Assembly: GCA_030407005.1 (NCBI GenBank)
Contig: JAUDYN010000008.1
Coordinates: forward strand, 992,001-1,056,000
Direction: 5' to 3'
Length of the DNA: 64,000 nt
Source of the DNA: Desarmillaria ectypa
Taxonomy: Eukaryota; Basidiomycota; Agaricomycetes; Agaricales; Physalacriaceae
Shown piece by piece: positions 47,517 through 58,639 of this stretch (positions are counted from its first letter, which is position 1; every line of letters begins with the position of its first letter). Position numbers and translations under genes: made by a program. The notes below the pieces were generated by a model that was not told the DNA's origin, searched no databases, and was given only the letters and a program-made list of their open reading frames with translations.

Positions 47517-48698
47517 ATGGCGGGGTTCTTTGAATCTGTACTGCAATGGTTCATTGGGTGAGCGTTCAGCTTTTGATATTTTCTAGCTCTGAACCGCCTA
47601 TCTCAGGATATTCTTCTCCAAGTCCGCTGAAATAGCCGTAATCGGCATCCAGGTCATAACTCTTGACAGCGTCAATAATTTCTCGCGTTAACAAGGCTTC
47701 TACGCTGCCCAGGCCTCCGGGAAAACATCATTTGTAAATGTTATTGGGTCGGGACAGGTGATTTCACAGTGAATTGACGTATACGTATCCTTCTAATCAG
47801 ACTCTGCAGTGGAGTGAGGATGTCGTACCAACTGTCGCATTCAATTTTAGGAAAGTTAGAAAGGGAAATATAACCTTCAAGATATGGGACGTTGCTGGTA
47901 CGCCTAATTGTCTATGTGGCCGCATCCTTTTTATTTAACGGTACCCAGGGCAACCCAAATTCCGCTCCATGTGGGTGAGTGGCACTGATACTTATTTTCC
48001 AGTTACTTCGGATAACGCTGCTTCAAGGAACGGTATTGTAACGGAGTTGATGCTATTGTGTACGCCCGGACTTTGGCCATTCACATTCTCTAATTGTCTT
48101 CTTTACAGCTTCGTTGTCGATACAGCGGACGTTAGTATTCGCTAACTGCCATCGTACTGATCTGATTATTCTCTGGAGCAGAAAGAGAAATTTAACAGTG
48201 CTCGTTTTGAGCTGCATCAGCTACTGGGTCAACCTTCACTTGCTGGAGTTCCCTTGCTAGTGGTCAGTCCTTCTGTGTCTCCACTGAGGCTGGCCGACTG
48301 ATTCTTCAATCTAACCCACAGCTCGGCAACAAGAGTGATATCGAAGGGCATGCTTCTGTGAAAGAACTGATCAAGGAGCTGTGAGTCGGGTGTGTATTAT
48401 ACCATTCACATGGCTCTAATCGCTTTGTTCTCCCAGGCAACTGGACAAAATCACTGATAGGCCGGTCTCAGTACGTATCTTGCATTTTTGAGATCTTTAT
48501 GTTGTGTTAATTGCTCTTCTAGTGTTACTCGGTACGTGTTCCATCTCCTTTCTTGCCGATCTAATGTTCGCATCAGTGCTCCATGAAAAGTCAGCACAAC
48601 CTGTATGTTTCTGTTCGCCTTCCATAATGGACTTTTGCTAACGTCGCGTTCAAAAGCGGTGTTATTATGCAATGGCTGTCGGAACGAGGCCACTAGTC
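47517..48698 (+). CDS. ARL8: ARL8-type small GTPase
   Basis: This is an Arf-like GTPase that in animals sits on lysosomes and drives their transport through effectors. The N-terminal helix is [14 protein letters not shown], joined by an intron to [15 protein letters not shown]. Then come [15 protein letters not shown] (P-loop), [78 protein letters not shown] and [20 protein letters not shown], ending at [12 protein letters not shown] (guanine specificity) is intact. Switch II reads WDVAGQ, where other ARL8 proteins have WDxGGQ. About nine small exons all splice with GT..AG. Length is near 185 residues, normal for the family. It is divergent from PET127-like and convergent with the SCOC-like gene. 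Confidence 0.92.
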
Positions 48699-48780
48699 GT
48701 ACTCTTTACGAGCTCTCTTCCCCATAGGCACTATTAATTAAATTATTGTATCCCGCGGTCATTCTTTGTGTTTAGTTTTT

Positions 48781-48834
48781 GTGCATCTTATCAGATTCTG
48801 TTACATTGTGCATCTTATCAGATTCTGTTACATT
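48781..48834. repeat. Perfect 27-bp tandem duplication
   Basis: Two identical 27-nt units, GTGCATCTTATCAGATTCTG plus TTACATT, lie head to tail at 48781-48807 and 48808-48834, between the ARL8 stop and the SCOC-like stop. They sit in the 3' region of converging genes. Confidence 0.95.
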
Positions 48835-48878
48835 GCGGTCTGCCTTCTTAAGCAAGTTCTGGATTATGGAACCAATAT

Positions 48879-49215
48879 CTATCTTCGTTTCGCCATCTGG
48901 ACTGTCAAGTTGTCGATATACATTTGCAGCGTTTCATTCCCAGAAGTCAGCTTATCGACTTCCTTCTGGACAGTTTGCACCCTGTCATATAATGCTGAGA
49001 TCCTAATCAGCCTGGATATCCTAAGAGAGATGAAGCTACACACTGCGAAGGTCGTCCTGCGACGCTGCAATTTCCCTGGAGAGGTAAACATCAGTCCTAC
49101 AGCAAGATTACCATTATAAGAGTCCTTACTTGATGAGCTGTTCCTTCTGCAGGGCATCCTTGACAATGTCGCCGGTCTGAGGCGAAGGACCCCAAACGGG
49201 GGCGTCATCGTACAT
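48879..49215 (-). CDS. Short coiled-coil (SCOC-like) protein
   Basis: This is a small coiled-coil protein of the SCOC/DUF2205 group. In animals SCOC is an Arl1-binding Golgi protein that also affects autophagy. Three exons splice as MYDDAPVWGPSPQTGDIVKD, then EQLIKEIAASQDDLR, then LYDRVQTVQKEVDKLTSGNE and TLQMYIDNLTVQMAKRR. The final segment matches the family's heptad core (RV..V..E...L.S.N..L..YI.NL). The donor GTGTGT of the second intron and acceptor CTCAG are usable. The protein is about 75 residues, a normal length. It is divergent from RPN13 across 97 bp. Pairing of a small GTPase (ARL8) and a SCOC-like gene next to each other is probably chance. Confidence 0.78.
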
Positions 49216-49312
49216 GGTGGTGAGCAGATAGATAATCGGAGTTTGAAACATTGGTGACGCGTCGCGTGTAGTGTCGCTAGCTTGTATCTGTACCACTACC
49301 ATCACCACCACA

Positions 49313-50469
49313 ATGGCTGATATTCTTCTCGCATTCAAAGCTGGCAAGGCCCTCAGAAGAGAAGGGACAAACATGGTCGACCCGGTCGCTACCAAGGGCG
49401 CCATTATGATTACCAACGGAGAGGATGGACTCTTACATTTTATCTGGAAAAACAGAGTCAGCAACGACGTCGAAGAGGTCTTTCCCATCTCATATGAGGT
49501 ATATCCTTGTCTAACATGGAGACAGGACTTGATTCTCTTTCCCTCTGATGCAAGCTTCATCAAAGCAGCCGGGCGCACATATGTTTTGAAGTTCTCGTCA
49601 TCGAATCAGAGGCACTTTGTGAGCTATCTTTTCTTCGATTGTAGAACGGAGTCTGATTTATTGCTAGTTCTGGATGCAGGTAATGGATACTTGCATAACT
49701 ACTCGATTAATTCTCATCGCCCATAGGACGCTTCTCCAGACCGGGACGACGAATTTGTGCGCAATGTGAATGGCCTTTTGGAGGATCCTGAATTCATTCC
49801 AACGTGGGGATCACCGTCGACGTCGGCCCAAGCGTCAACATCCTCCCAAGTTGCCTCTTCGTCGTACGCCTTGCCCCCATTACCTACCGGTCCTTGTTTT
49901 TGACCTTATATTAGGTCTGCTGCCTCACAATTCCAAGCGACGCCCGAACAGTTGGAACAATTACAATCGATACTTACGTCAATGACGACAGGAGCAGGCG
50001 GCGCTCAATCTGGCATCCCAGGTACGTCTGGTAACTTGGCTATGAATCGACCTGATGAATGATCATTTGTCTGCAGAGATGTCTCTCTCTGACATCCTTA
50101 CACCCGAGAACATCACCCCACTATTCATCACTTATCCTTCACTTATACCAGCACTTTTCCCTCACCTGCCGCCTGACCTCCCTACGCCTCCTACACCAGA
50201 AGCCGTTCAACGTGTGATCAGGTATGTTCATCTACTCAAAGTCAACCCCGTACAACTCAAGTGAACGCAACCGTTTTAGTTCACCACAATTTCGAGCTGC
50301 TGTCTCGAATTTTGATCAAGCATTGAGGACGGGTCTTTTGGGTGGGCTTGTGAGAGGACTAGGATTACCGGAAGAAGCTGGTACAGGACTCGGCCCGTTT
50401 TTGCGCGCCGTGCAAGAACAGGCCGATAGACAGAATCAAGCAGGAGAGGACGGGATGGATACAGATTGA
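49313..50469 (+). CDS. RPN13: RPN13 / ADRM1-type 26S proteasome ubiquitin receptor
   Basis: This is a subunit of the 19S regulatory particle that binds ubiquitin chains and, through its C-terminal DEUBAD domain, recruits a UCH37-type deubiquitinase. The N-terminal Pru domain reads LLAFKAGKALRREGTNMVDP, GAIMITNGEDGLLHFIWKNR, then across an intron VEEDLILFPSDASFIKAAGR and TYVLKFSSSNQRHFFWMQ-like, ending at DDEFVRNVNGLLEDPEFIP. A Ser/Thr/Ala linker follows. The C-terminal DEUBAD starts MSLSDILTPENITPLF and includes LFPHLPPDLPTPPTPEAVQR, SPQFRAAVSNFDQALRTGLL and ends GEDGMDTD. The start ATG at 49313 follows a CACCACCACA context. Six or so exons. Confidence 0.92.
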
Positions 50470-50712
50470 AGTATACGAGGATAGCATCTTTTATACAATC
50501 TCTTCCACCCAGAGTTAATATCGATCGAACGAAAATCCCGGTGGTCATTCCATGCCCTGGGCAAGCACTGTCTGATGATCGCCATTCGCGTTGTTGTTTC
50601 ATTATGGCTTCACCTCCAGGTTCGACAAAACCGCGTATTGCAACCCTTTTATCACATGCGAGATATCTGTCAATACACTATACTGGTCCCTACAGCGCTG
50701 CCCAAGGCTAGA

Positions 50713-51090
50713 CTACAGAAAACAATCAGGGATTTCGAGATATGGGCGAGGTCTGCAATGTCTAGGTTTCATCAGTCCCGACTGAATGATCTCCCATCGA
50801 GCGTCTTGTAACAACAAAAATATATAACAAAGGGTTAGTATACTCCGTTCACATCCTGTTGATCGTCCGTAGCTAATAGTGACTCGATAGATGCCTCGAT
50901 ACGCTTCCTTTTCCCCAACACGATCTCTGTTGAGTTTGTATTCATCGTTGTTTCTAAACGTTAAACTAGCTGCTACCATAATTAAATTCTCAGCCCTTCC
51001 CAGAGTAATGATAGCGAGATCTTCTGGAGGAACACCAAGCGAGATTTTAACAATTTGTTTGCGCTGCGGTTTGCGGACTAATGACGCCAT
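50713..51090 (-). CDS. Small protein of unknown function
   Basis: A minus-strand frame begins MASLVRKPQRKQIVKISLGV and continues PPEDLAIITLGRAENLIMVA. The remainder is ambiguous. A GTCACT...TACTAAC...ACAAG stretch (about 50820-50900) looks like an intron with a branch point, and another frame offers KRKRIEASIESLLATDDQQD as the C-terminus. The LGRA stretch faintly recalls the Alba fold, but this is too weak to assign. The ATG at 51088-51090 and basic start suggest a real small gene. Confidence 0.45.
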   Translation of the reverse strand: MASLVRKPQRKQIVKISLGVPPEDLAIITLGRAENLIMVAASLTFRNNDEYKLNRDRVGEKEAYRGIYRVTISYGRSTGCERSILTLCYIFLLLQDARWEIIQSGLMKPRHCRPRPYLEIPDCFL

Positions 51091-51549
51091 GAAACTTTGA
51101 AATAGCTATCACGTTCAGCTTTCTTTATGGTATATTTTTCTTCGATTCTCTGTCCTCGGCCAGCCATCCGGCTTCGGACGTGATAGGTTTTTTGCAGACA
51201 GGACAGACTGCTGTTTGTTCTCATAGCCGGCTCGATCGAGGTTACTTTTTAGATGTTACGACCCGAGGAGTTAGTGGACTGTGCTTCGGACATGAGCCTA
51301 GGCACATGAAAACGTGACCGGGCCGATAGCGAATCTCAATCGACGCAAAGGATTCCAGCGCCCGCCACTCACTGCCAATACCTGGGTCTAGTTACTCCAC
51401 CTAAAACGAAGAAACGGTAGATAATAGTCACAGAGTAGTAGGATACCCGTCACCGGACCCAAGGTAGTACCCGGTAGCGGGTATTTCCATACCACAGCGA
51501 CCTCGGTTTAAAATGAGCGGGCCACGCCAACACAAAATTCACTGTTCAA
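51091..51549. other. Spacer upstream of the first tandem membrane-protein gene
   Basis: 459 bp of noncoding DNA between divergent starts. No recognisable gene. A purine/pyrimidine-balanced stretch with GTACCCGGTAGCGGGTATTTC (part of an imperfect inverted repeat near 51450-51490) is the only structure noted. Confidence 0.35.
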
Positions 51550-52441
51550 ATGGCATTCATTCCTCAATCTCACTGGCAGAGGACTTCCGTGAGTGCTACC
51601 GTCCTTGATTTAATTCCATGGACTTATCGGTCTATAGACGCAGGAGCAGCTTGGCGTCAAGGAGACTCATGATCTCCGGACTGGTTCGATCTATGCAGTC
51701 AAGCAAGCGACACCCTATGAACGCTACAGCGCATCGCGTATGAGGGTGAGGATGAGACTTCAGTTATTCATTGTAAGTGCTTCGCATATCGACTCTTTTC
51801 ACAGCTCTAATAATTAATTATTATTATAGACCACCTTGCTCTTAATGGTCACCGCTCCCTTCGCTCTGCCGATGCTTTTACTCCAGCTTCATCACCCGAA
51901 TCAAATATCTGCATCCTTTGAGACCATCATCCCAGCCACGTTCATCGCTACCTTCGTGGCTGCGCTGACGATTGCTCATGCTCGCAGGCTGCTGGTGAAA
52001 TCCAACGTAAGGCATCTCTGGGCTGGCAATAACATCTCCTGCTCACATGTACGCTACTCTAGGTGGATTTGCTCTATTCTGGAAAAGACGTGCGTATATA
52101 TCACCTACGTGTATCTTAAGTTACCGATTCTTTCGCAGGTCTTCCAAAATGCAAAGCTCTGGTACATCTCCAGGGTGTCTAAGCACTCTAGCGCTATCAA
52201 TTTCGGCTGTCTCTCAGCATACGGTACAGGCTGCGGCTCTCTGTTACTTGAATACTACCCTACGCCCACTATCGCGTTTGGAATTGCATTGTCCACCGTC
52301 GTCCTTGTCCACACCCTCCTCTCCATGATCCCCCAAATCAAATCCAACATCCTCTTCAAGCGAAACGTCTTCTCTGCCGTATCTAATCTTCGGGACACTG
52401 TTTCGGAAAAGAATATGGCTGCTCTTGTGCCGACGCTGTGA
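51550..52441 (+). CDS. Multi-pass membrane protein, tandem paralogue 1
   Basis: I do not recognise this family. The start is MAFIPQSHWQRTS, then after a 48-nt intron TQEQLGVKETHDLR. Four hydrophobic segments are visible: TTLLLMVTAPFALPMLLLQL, FETIIPATFIATFVAALTIA, AINFGCLSAYGTGCGSLLLE and TIAFGIALSTVVLVHTLLSM. Between segments 2 and 3 a short exon encodes VDLLYSGKDV. The tail is KRNVFSAVSNLRD, ending at VPTL. All introns are GT..AG. About 230 residues. The next gene on the same strand has the same layout and matching residues, so the pair is a tandem duplication. Topology and the four membrane passes are inferred from hydrophobicity alone. Confidence 0.72.
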
Positions 52442-52887
52442 TAGAATGGTCGCGTTACGTGGGATTCTATGGCTGCATACGTACTTTGTCAATGTAAAGC
52501 ATTACGAGTCGTATCTTCTGTAGATATAGCGCTGATGTTTCACAAGCTTGAAGTATTGATACAATCGAATTTTTTTAATACACAATCAAGTATAGTAGAT
52601 TGCCTTTTTGACGACATAACTAAATACAACTCATATTTAATTACTCGCTGTAAATGACAAAAATAGACGATCGATTGTCCACGGTCGTGGCTGTGAGACC
52701 GGCGAGTCTTGGTAAGTAGGGGTGTGAAGTATTCGAACATGCGGCTGGCACGAGACCTTACTATCTAGCATGGTGATGCAGCTGTGGGAATGCCTAGAAT
52801 CCAAGGGCCGGTTCCTTCTTAAATCCGATGCAGACGGGGTAGGGTGACTTGAGGGTGACTCGACTTCAAGTTCTTCGCCCATCTCAA
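52442..52887. other. Spacer between the tandem membrane-protein genes
   Basis: 446 bp of AT-rich noncoding DNA. Short minus-strand open frames overlap here but show no motif. It probably holds the 3' end of the first gene and the promoter of the second. Confidence 0.4.
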
Positions 52888-53907
52888 ATGGCAGACACCA
52901 AGCGCTGGGTGAGCGGCTTTGTTTTCCCTCTCATGCGCAATAACTCTCTGCCAGAATGATATCGAAGCGGTAAGGTTGCCAGCAGTCAGAAAGGCATCGG
53001 TCTGCGATCGTCGTCGGTTAGGACGTTGGGGTACCAGGCTGGAAGTTCAGTTAATGCTTGTAAGATACTCATCTTCGGAAATTTCATTTGGCTGAAGAAC
53101 AATCTTCTCATTAATTAGACTTTCTGTCTCTTGCTGATTATTACGCCGTTTGCAATTTACGCCTTGTGTCTTCGGTCTTCTCATGGCCCAGTACAAGTCA
53201 AGCATCGGTTCGATGCCTTCCTACCCGGGGCCTATGTTATGTCAATTGTTACAGTAATGATCCTTGTTCACTGCAGAGCGATGCTTGAGAAAGCTGATGT
53301 AAATGTTGTCATTTTCATCTTTCTTCGCCTAGTGCTAACAGCTGCGGCATATAGGCGGACTTGTTTTTCGCTGGGGAGTGTCCGCGAAGTTCCATTACCC
53401 AGAAACTCGTCCACGTAAGTCTCACGGGACTTGTGATCTACATGGTGATTAAATGTCATTTAGCTTCCTCAGCACATCAAATGCTCTTTCATCTCGTTCG
53501 TTGTCGGGGCTAGCGCCTACATGAATTTGGCGTGCTTCTCTATCTTTTTGATTGGCTGGACGGACCTGCTCTGGCAGCTCCATCGCACTGTGACTATTGC
53601 ATTCATCATCGCCTCAGGCTCTGCAATCGTCTTCCATGCCTTGTTCACGCTGGCGTTTCCAAGCCACCATGTCGGACTTTTACCACAGCGGACAGTCTTC
53701 TCCTGCGCCTGGGATATCAGACTGCTCGTTGATAGGTTCTGGGTCCGCGAAGATCAGAAACAAATTGAGCAAGCGACAAGGAGCCTGAGATGGGAATTCC
53801 GTGATTGGATTTTCGATCGCAGTGAAGGGTATCATTGGAAGGGAGGGAGGAATGGCTGTGATGGTCTCAGAAAGATAGTCCTCAACAATCTCCGTCCGTC
53901 GCTGTAA
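52888..53907 (+). CDS. Multi-pass membrane protein, tandem paralogue 2
   Basis: This is the paralogue of the preceding gene. The first exon is MADTKRW, followed by NDIEAVRLPAVRKASVCDRR. Membrane segments are MLTFCLLLIITPFAIYALCL, FLPGAYVMSIVTVMILVHCR, CSFISFVVGASAYMNLACFS and TVTIAFIIASGSAIVFHALF. The short connecting exon reads ADLFFAGECPRSS against VDLLYSGKD in gene 1. The shared core TIAF.IA.....V.H.L....P and the same exon boundaries support common descent. The C-terminal tail is longer and basic (WEFRDWIFDRSEGYHWKGGR), unlike gene 1. Function unknown. Confidence 0.7.
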
Positions 53908-54130
53908 CGAAGTGCAATGACAGCATTTCAAAGGTATTGCTCGAGTATCAAAGTTTCCAAATTTCATGACACTTGTATCCATATAACATGAGTCTTCCTC
54001 GCAGTGTCTTTGTTCTCTTGTGTCCTAAAACCAATTCGTATCTGTAACATTAAACGCTCTTAAACAACCTCAATATGGGTCAGAATACTGTTCTACTTTG
54101 TTCTTTTGTTTATCTTCATCGTTAAGCACC

Positions 54131-55389
54131 TCACTCAATTACCTCACCCACCTCTATCGCTTCTTCCGCTTGCTTCTTCCTCCTCTCATAGGCCTTGATC
54201 TTTCTTGCTAGGTCCCTGTTCGGTACGCAGTCCGAGAGCCTGAACGAGGCTCTACATCCAGAAGCAGGGCACTTCTTCGCGCTGCGTTCGTTTCTGAACA
54301 TCTCTTGAATGGCGGCCTTGGAAAAGGAATGCCTGCAAATGTTCCTATGGAGAGATTCGGTAAATGGGACATAGTAAAGAGGAAAAAGACGAACGATGTG
54401 TAAGGCTCTTCGATAACACGAAGAGTTATAGGGCACTTGTAGTCTTGCGTAACACCTCCAACTTCGATATCGTCGTCATCGTCACTTTCATCTCCGCTTT
54501 CTGCGCAAACAACTCAGCTAAACACAATGTTGAGGGGACAAAATGATGACCTCTGTCTATCAGTTCTGTAATTGGTGGCATGGGTTCATTGAGATGGTCC
54601 ACTTCCTGTTAACAATGATATCTCGGGTTCGGCACCGAGGTGAAAACTACTTACATAGACAGCCTGCTTGAAAGTCTTATACCGTTCATTCTTAGCATAT
54701 TTTTGACGCGTGGTCTTCGCAGAATACTCCTGCGAATGCTTCAAGACGCTAGCATGATAACGGGGTACAGCATCGCACTGTTGGGAAACATGAGAGACTT
54801 TAACGAGAGATACGTGAGAAGGCGCACAATGATCTCCCCTTTAGATAGCTTCTCATGTATGTCATCTAGGGCCCTTGAGTAAAATTGCATTTCTGCCTCG
54901 ATATCAATGAACCCCTTCACCAATAGCTCAATTTCTTTAAGATCCTAACAATTTGCTTGCTCAGACTAGATAGAGATGCAGGCGAGGGGAAGTGTGTACC
55001 TTTTCTGCCACTTCCTTTCTCCCATGCTCAAGAATAGCTTCTGCAACATGGTCAATGGAACCACAATGCTCTTGGATTTTCGCTGTCATGAGCGTCCAAT
55101 CCTTCGAGAGCCCATTCAACTTCTGGAGATCGCCCTCCCCAAGTGGTTGGTCAGCAAAGTTCTCCACATCGATAGGATCTTCCTCGTCTGTGTCTGGTTC
55201 CCGGGCCTCTTGTCGTCCTGTATGCTGTTTGCCATTGACTTGTGGTTTCTTCTCTGTCTTGCTTTTGGTCCTGCGACGAGGTTGTTCATCTTCATCGTCC
55301 ATGTCGACATCATCACGATATGGTACTTGTGTAGTGCCTTCCTCAATGTCAGAAGAGTCTTGAGCTCTGGTACGACGACGCGACGACAT
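54131..55389 (-). CDS. NSE2: NSE2/MMS21-type SUMO E3 ligase of the SMC5/6 complex
   Basis: This is a SUMO ligase subunit of SMC5/6, which handles replication stress and recombination in the nucleus. The start, MSSRRRTRAQDSSDIEEGTT, leads into an acidic, basic-patch N-terminus, then a helical part (LNGLSKDWTLMTAKIQEHCG, LVKGFIDIEAEMQFYSRALD). The SP-RING reads YKCPITLRVIEEPYTS, then across an intron NICRHSFSKAAIQEMFRN and KKCPASGCRASFRLSD, the C-x-I-T, C-x-H-S and C-x4-C pattern of Siz/PIAS-type RINGs. It ends with ARKIKAYERRKKQ and an acidic tail. Exon joins in the middle part (about 54490-54660) are approximate. Confidence 0.85.
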
Positions 55390-55718
55390 GATAGTGGTGG
55401 GTGGAAAGGCAGACCTGAAAGCGCGATGTGTCACAAACGCGCCCACGCTATAACAGTCACGTCTTAGTCAGCTTAGTCAGCTCCTATTTACCAATCAGAG
55501 ACTCAGAAGTCGTTGAAACGTTCACTATTCAGAACTTTCACCGCAACAAGCTACAAAATTTCACTGTAATCTAAGGTCAATTATTGATGAATATACAAAG
55601 TCAGTGGAAGTGATGTGCATATGAACCTATAATACTAATTGAGTTGGGATAGTTGATAATGAACCAAATTAAATGTCCTGGTCGGCCTACAGATACAAAT
55701 GCGAAATCCTCCAATGCT
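55390..55718. other. Spacer between NSE2 and AOX
   Basis: 329 bp. The left part holds the promoter of NSE2, including a duplicated GTCTTAGTCAGCTTAGTCAGC run (near 55460-55480). The right part is the 3' region of AOX. No gene. Confidence 0.4.
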
Positions 55719-57276
55719 TCACTGTGCAAGTCTCTCTGCTTGCACCTCCTTCTTTTTCTGTACCATGATATCATGTGACTCCTGCACATATCTTTCCGAC
55801 TCATCTCTCTTGAACTCGATTTGCTTCCCCTTCACATGCATGTCTGGCTCACGCATCGCAAATGGATTCACGTCTGCCTTCGCGTTGAGGTTGGCTAGGC
55901 TGTGATTGACGAATCGATGGGTGGTCTCGTCAGATCGTACTGCGTATACGACGTCCAACATTTTGGCGTCCGACGGGAGACGCCAGTAGTCGATTGCAAT
56001 CTGCGGAGCTGGCATGTCGGACCACTCCGGAATACGTCCTGCTTCCATCTCTTGGATACAGCGAGTACTATATAAAATGGTCAGTCAAGTAGTCAGCCAG
56101 TGTCTATGGAGCAAGCGACTCACTAGGTTACAACAGCCTCCTCCTCGAGATGGCCAACGAAACGATGACAAGTTTTTGGCGAAACCATATATGCGAAGAC
56201 TAAGTCATTGTGAGTTGTAAGATACGAACACTCTGAAATTATAATGCTCACAGAACAGATTGTAGAAAACTCCCTGCGCGCCAAGAATCATGGCACGGAA
56301 AAAGAGAGATGGTTGACGAAGCGTCATAAATGTCCTGCAACATAGTGAGAACCAAGAAGAAAGGTGAGGACGATGATACTCGACTCACATGAGGTGCATC
56401 CGTTCATTCTCGGCTTCTTCTAGGCAGGTGTGAATCCTAAATTAAAGAACGCTATGGTTAGACATGTCAACCTTGATGATCAATGCATCACGGACCAGCC
56501 ACTATCTCGTCTCATAAGCCGGAGACTCTGAAGATGCCTCAGCGTTGCCGCTACCATCCCTGGTACGCCGGCGATTGATTCTAGAAACAAGATACGCTAG
56601 TCGGAGACGTCATCAAATGAAGGAGACTACAATTGTGAGAAGGACTTACGTTCAACCATCCTTGCTCGTCTAACAAGTATCCTTCTTTTCTTAGTTGTTG
56701 GAGTGTCATTTTGGAATCTACTGGGATGGGTTTGTGTTTGTAGCCCGAGAGGAAGTCGTAGCCCCATCTGCAAAGTCCGACATTTAGTGGCAGAGTGTAG
56801 GGGATTAACACACATACCGAGCGAACTTGACAAGACTGTACGCCAGCTTATCCGAGACGGTCTTGGCGTCGCGGTGTAAGACCTAACGTCACAATCAGTA
56901 TCCGCGAGTAAACGACGGGGAAGGGTCGGCTCACCTCGACGGCTTCGACCTCCTCACGAGTATACACAGGGTGGAACAGCACCCAGTCGCCTTGCATGGT
57001 CGGTACAGTGCTGACCGCATCGACCCGAGTCAGAGGGGACGAGGAGGTGGCAATGCCTCGACGGTCGCGATCCTCTAAACATGATGGTCAAAGTTAAGCC
57101 AAAGTGAATACAGGGTACGTTAACTTACGGATATGATGTGGTACTACATTAACCTCTGAAATGGTGCTTTGTATTGTAGCAGTATTATGTGTGGCGCTGG
57201 ACGCGATGGCGCGAATACGTAGCGCACCGATCGCAACCTGGCGTACAGGGAGTCGAGTAATAGATGTTCTGAGCAT
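55719..57276 (-). CDS. AOX1: Alternative oxidase, mitochondrial
   Basis: This is a non-proton-pumping di-iron ubiquinol oxidase of the inner mitochondrial membrane that bypasses complexes III and IV. The N-terminal exon encodes a presequence, [20 protein letters not shown]. The body shows [99 protein letters not shown] and [18 protein letters not shown]. The iron-ligand Glu and His positions ([23 protein letters not shown]) are all present. About eight exons and a length near 370 residues fit fungal AOX. Regulation cannot be read directly. Confidence 0.95.
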
Positions 57277-58639
57277 AGTGGCGATTTTTTACGAGCGCTG
57301 TCATCCCCCTCCATTTTTATACCCCCCCTTGAATATTATTCTCTTACAATTCGGAGTCCCGAGTCCTCCCGAGTCCGAGTTCCGGTTTTGAGAACCAATA
57401 GGGAGCCATAGTATCTATGGTTCTAATACGAATAAGGAATTTTACGGAATCTAGTCGATAGATATACCTTTGTATTTAATTGAACAGTTTTAGATGCATC
57501 ATGGATCCGGCAGTAGTATTCGACGGTTGCATGAAGCGCCAAACAGAGGAGCTCCGCCGTCTGAAGCGGAACATAAGTACAGGTTACTTTTATGGAAATG
57601 ATAGCTCTATTGGTCGCACAGCAGGTACTACCACACTATAGGATGAAGATGAAATTTACCAGTGCATTTTTCTGCAAGACAATCCAGGAGGTTTGAGCCT
57701 CTGCGTATTCCGAAATACGATCGGCTGGACCTAGAATTTCTTGACCCGCCTAGAGAGGGGATGACTCAGAGCCGAGCTCCGGATTGGTTCGCTTAATATA
57801 CCTTGGCTGTGCCCGTGATTGAGCGCTGTTTTCGACTCAGGATGGGCATTCGGAATGCACGTTTCTAGCCTGCGACGAGCTTCATGATGGCCACTCCAGG
57901 TTCGTGTCTCGAAAAATCGTTCGACCTCAATGCAAGTTCTCGCTACACAGGTCAGACCAGGTGAACTTGGCTGTGGCTGTGGTCAGGCCTCGCAACCAAC
58001 ATGATTGGTTGCTCGTTTTATGGACCAATCCGAAGCGAGGTACGCGCCATTACAGGCGCCACTTTTGATGCGGAAGGTCCCGACTTTCTTCATTTGCTGG
58101 ACATCGGGTAGGCTAAGCTTCCGCCAAGGAAATTTTGATTGGTAGAAGGACATGCATAGAGTGTCGAGCTCAGTGAAAGTCTCAACAATAAATCCATCGG
58201 CTACTGATTCCTCAATCAATGAGGGGACGACTCCAATGTCAGTGAGAGTTCAAAGATACGTATGGTTGTTATTCTTCTTCACCGCCAATAGCTGCTTCAC
58301 CTGAATGAAATGAAATGATAGAAACTGATAGGGCCACGTATCAAAAGTAGATTGTCCTAGTTCATTGATGGCAATCGTCTGGTGTAACAGCAGAGTAATG
58401 TTTGCTTGTTGTTGGTCTGAAATTCAAAGTCGAAGTAATGATATCCACGCAATTGGCATCGTTATCTTCACTTGCTTAGGATTGCCACACCAATCACTAA
58501 GATTCCTTTCGATTGCCCTGTTGCTTTTTGAGGCGATTTGTGGTCAGCAACAAACACCATGTTTCCGAGAAGGTGCCCAAGACGCCGATATGTCAGATCA
58601 ACTTGGGAGCTGCTTGCGTACTTGAGTTGCAAGAACATG
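57277..58639. other. Gene-poor stretch downstream of the unrecognised minus-strand frame
   Basis: The left part is the AOX promoter. A minus-strand frame at 57983-58219 reads IEESVADGFIVETFTELDTL and continues SFYQSKFPWRKLSLPDVQQM, which looks protein-like and could be a terminal exon of the gene at 58640-59465. I could not connect them convincingly. Confidence 0.3.

Noticed and set aside
50713..51090. Alba-fold DNA/RNA-binding protein
   Set aside because: Only a four-residue LGRA likeness; the surrounding pattern does not follow the fold, so the gene is left as unknown.
57983..58219. Possible UDP-glycosyltransferase fragment (DGFIVETFTELD)
   Set aside because: A faint likeness to one internal segment of such enzymes, but no donor-binding motif or neighbouring exons were found.
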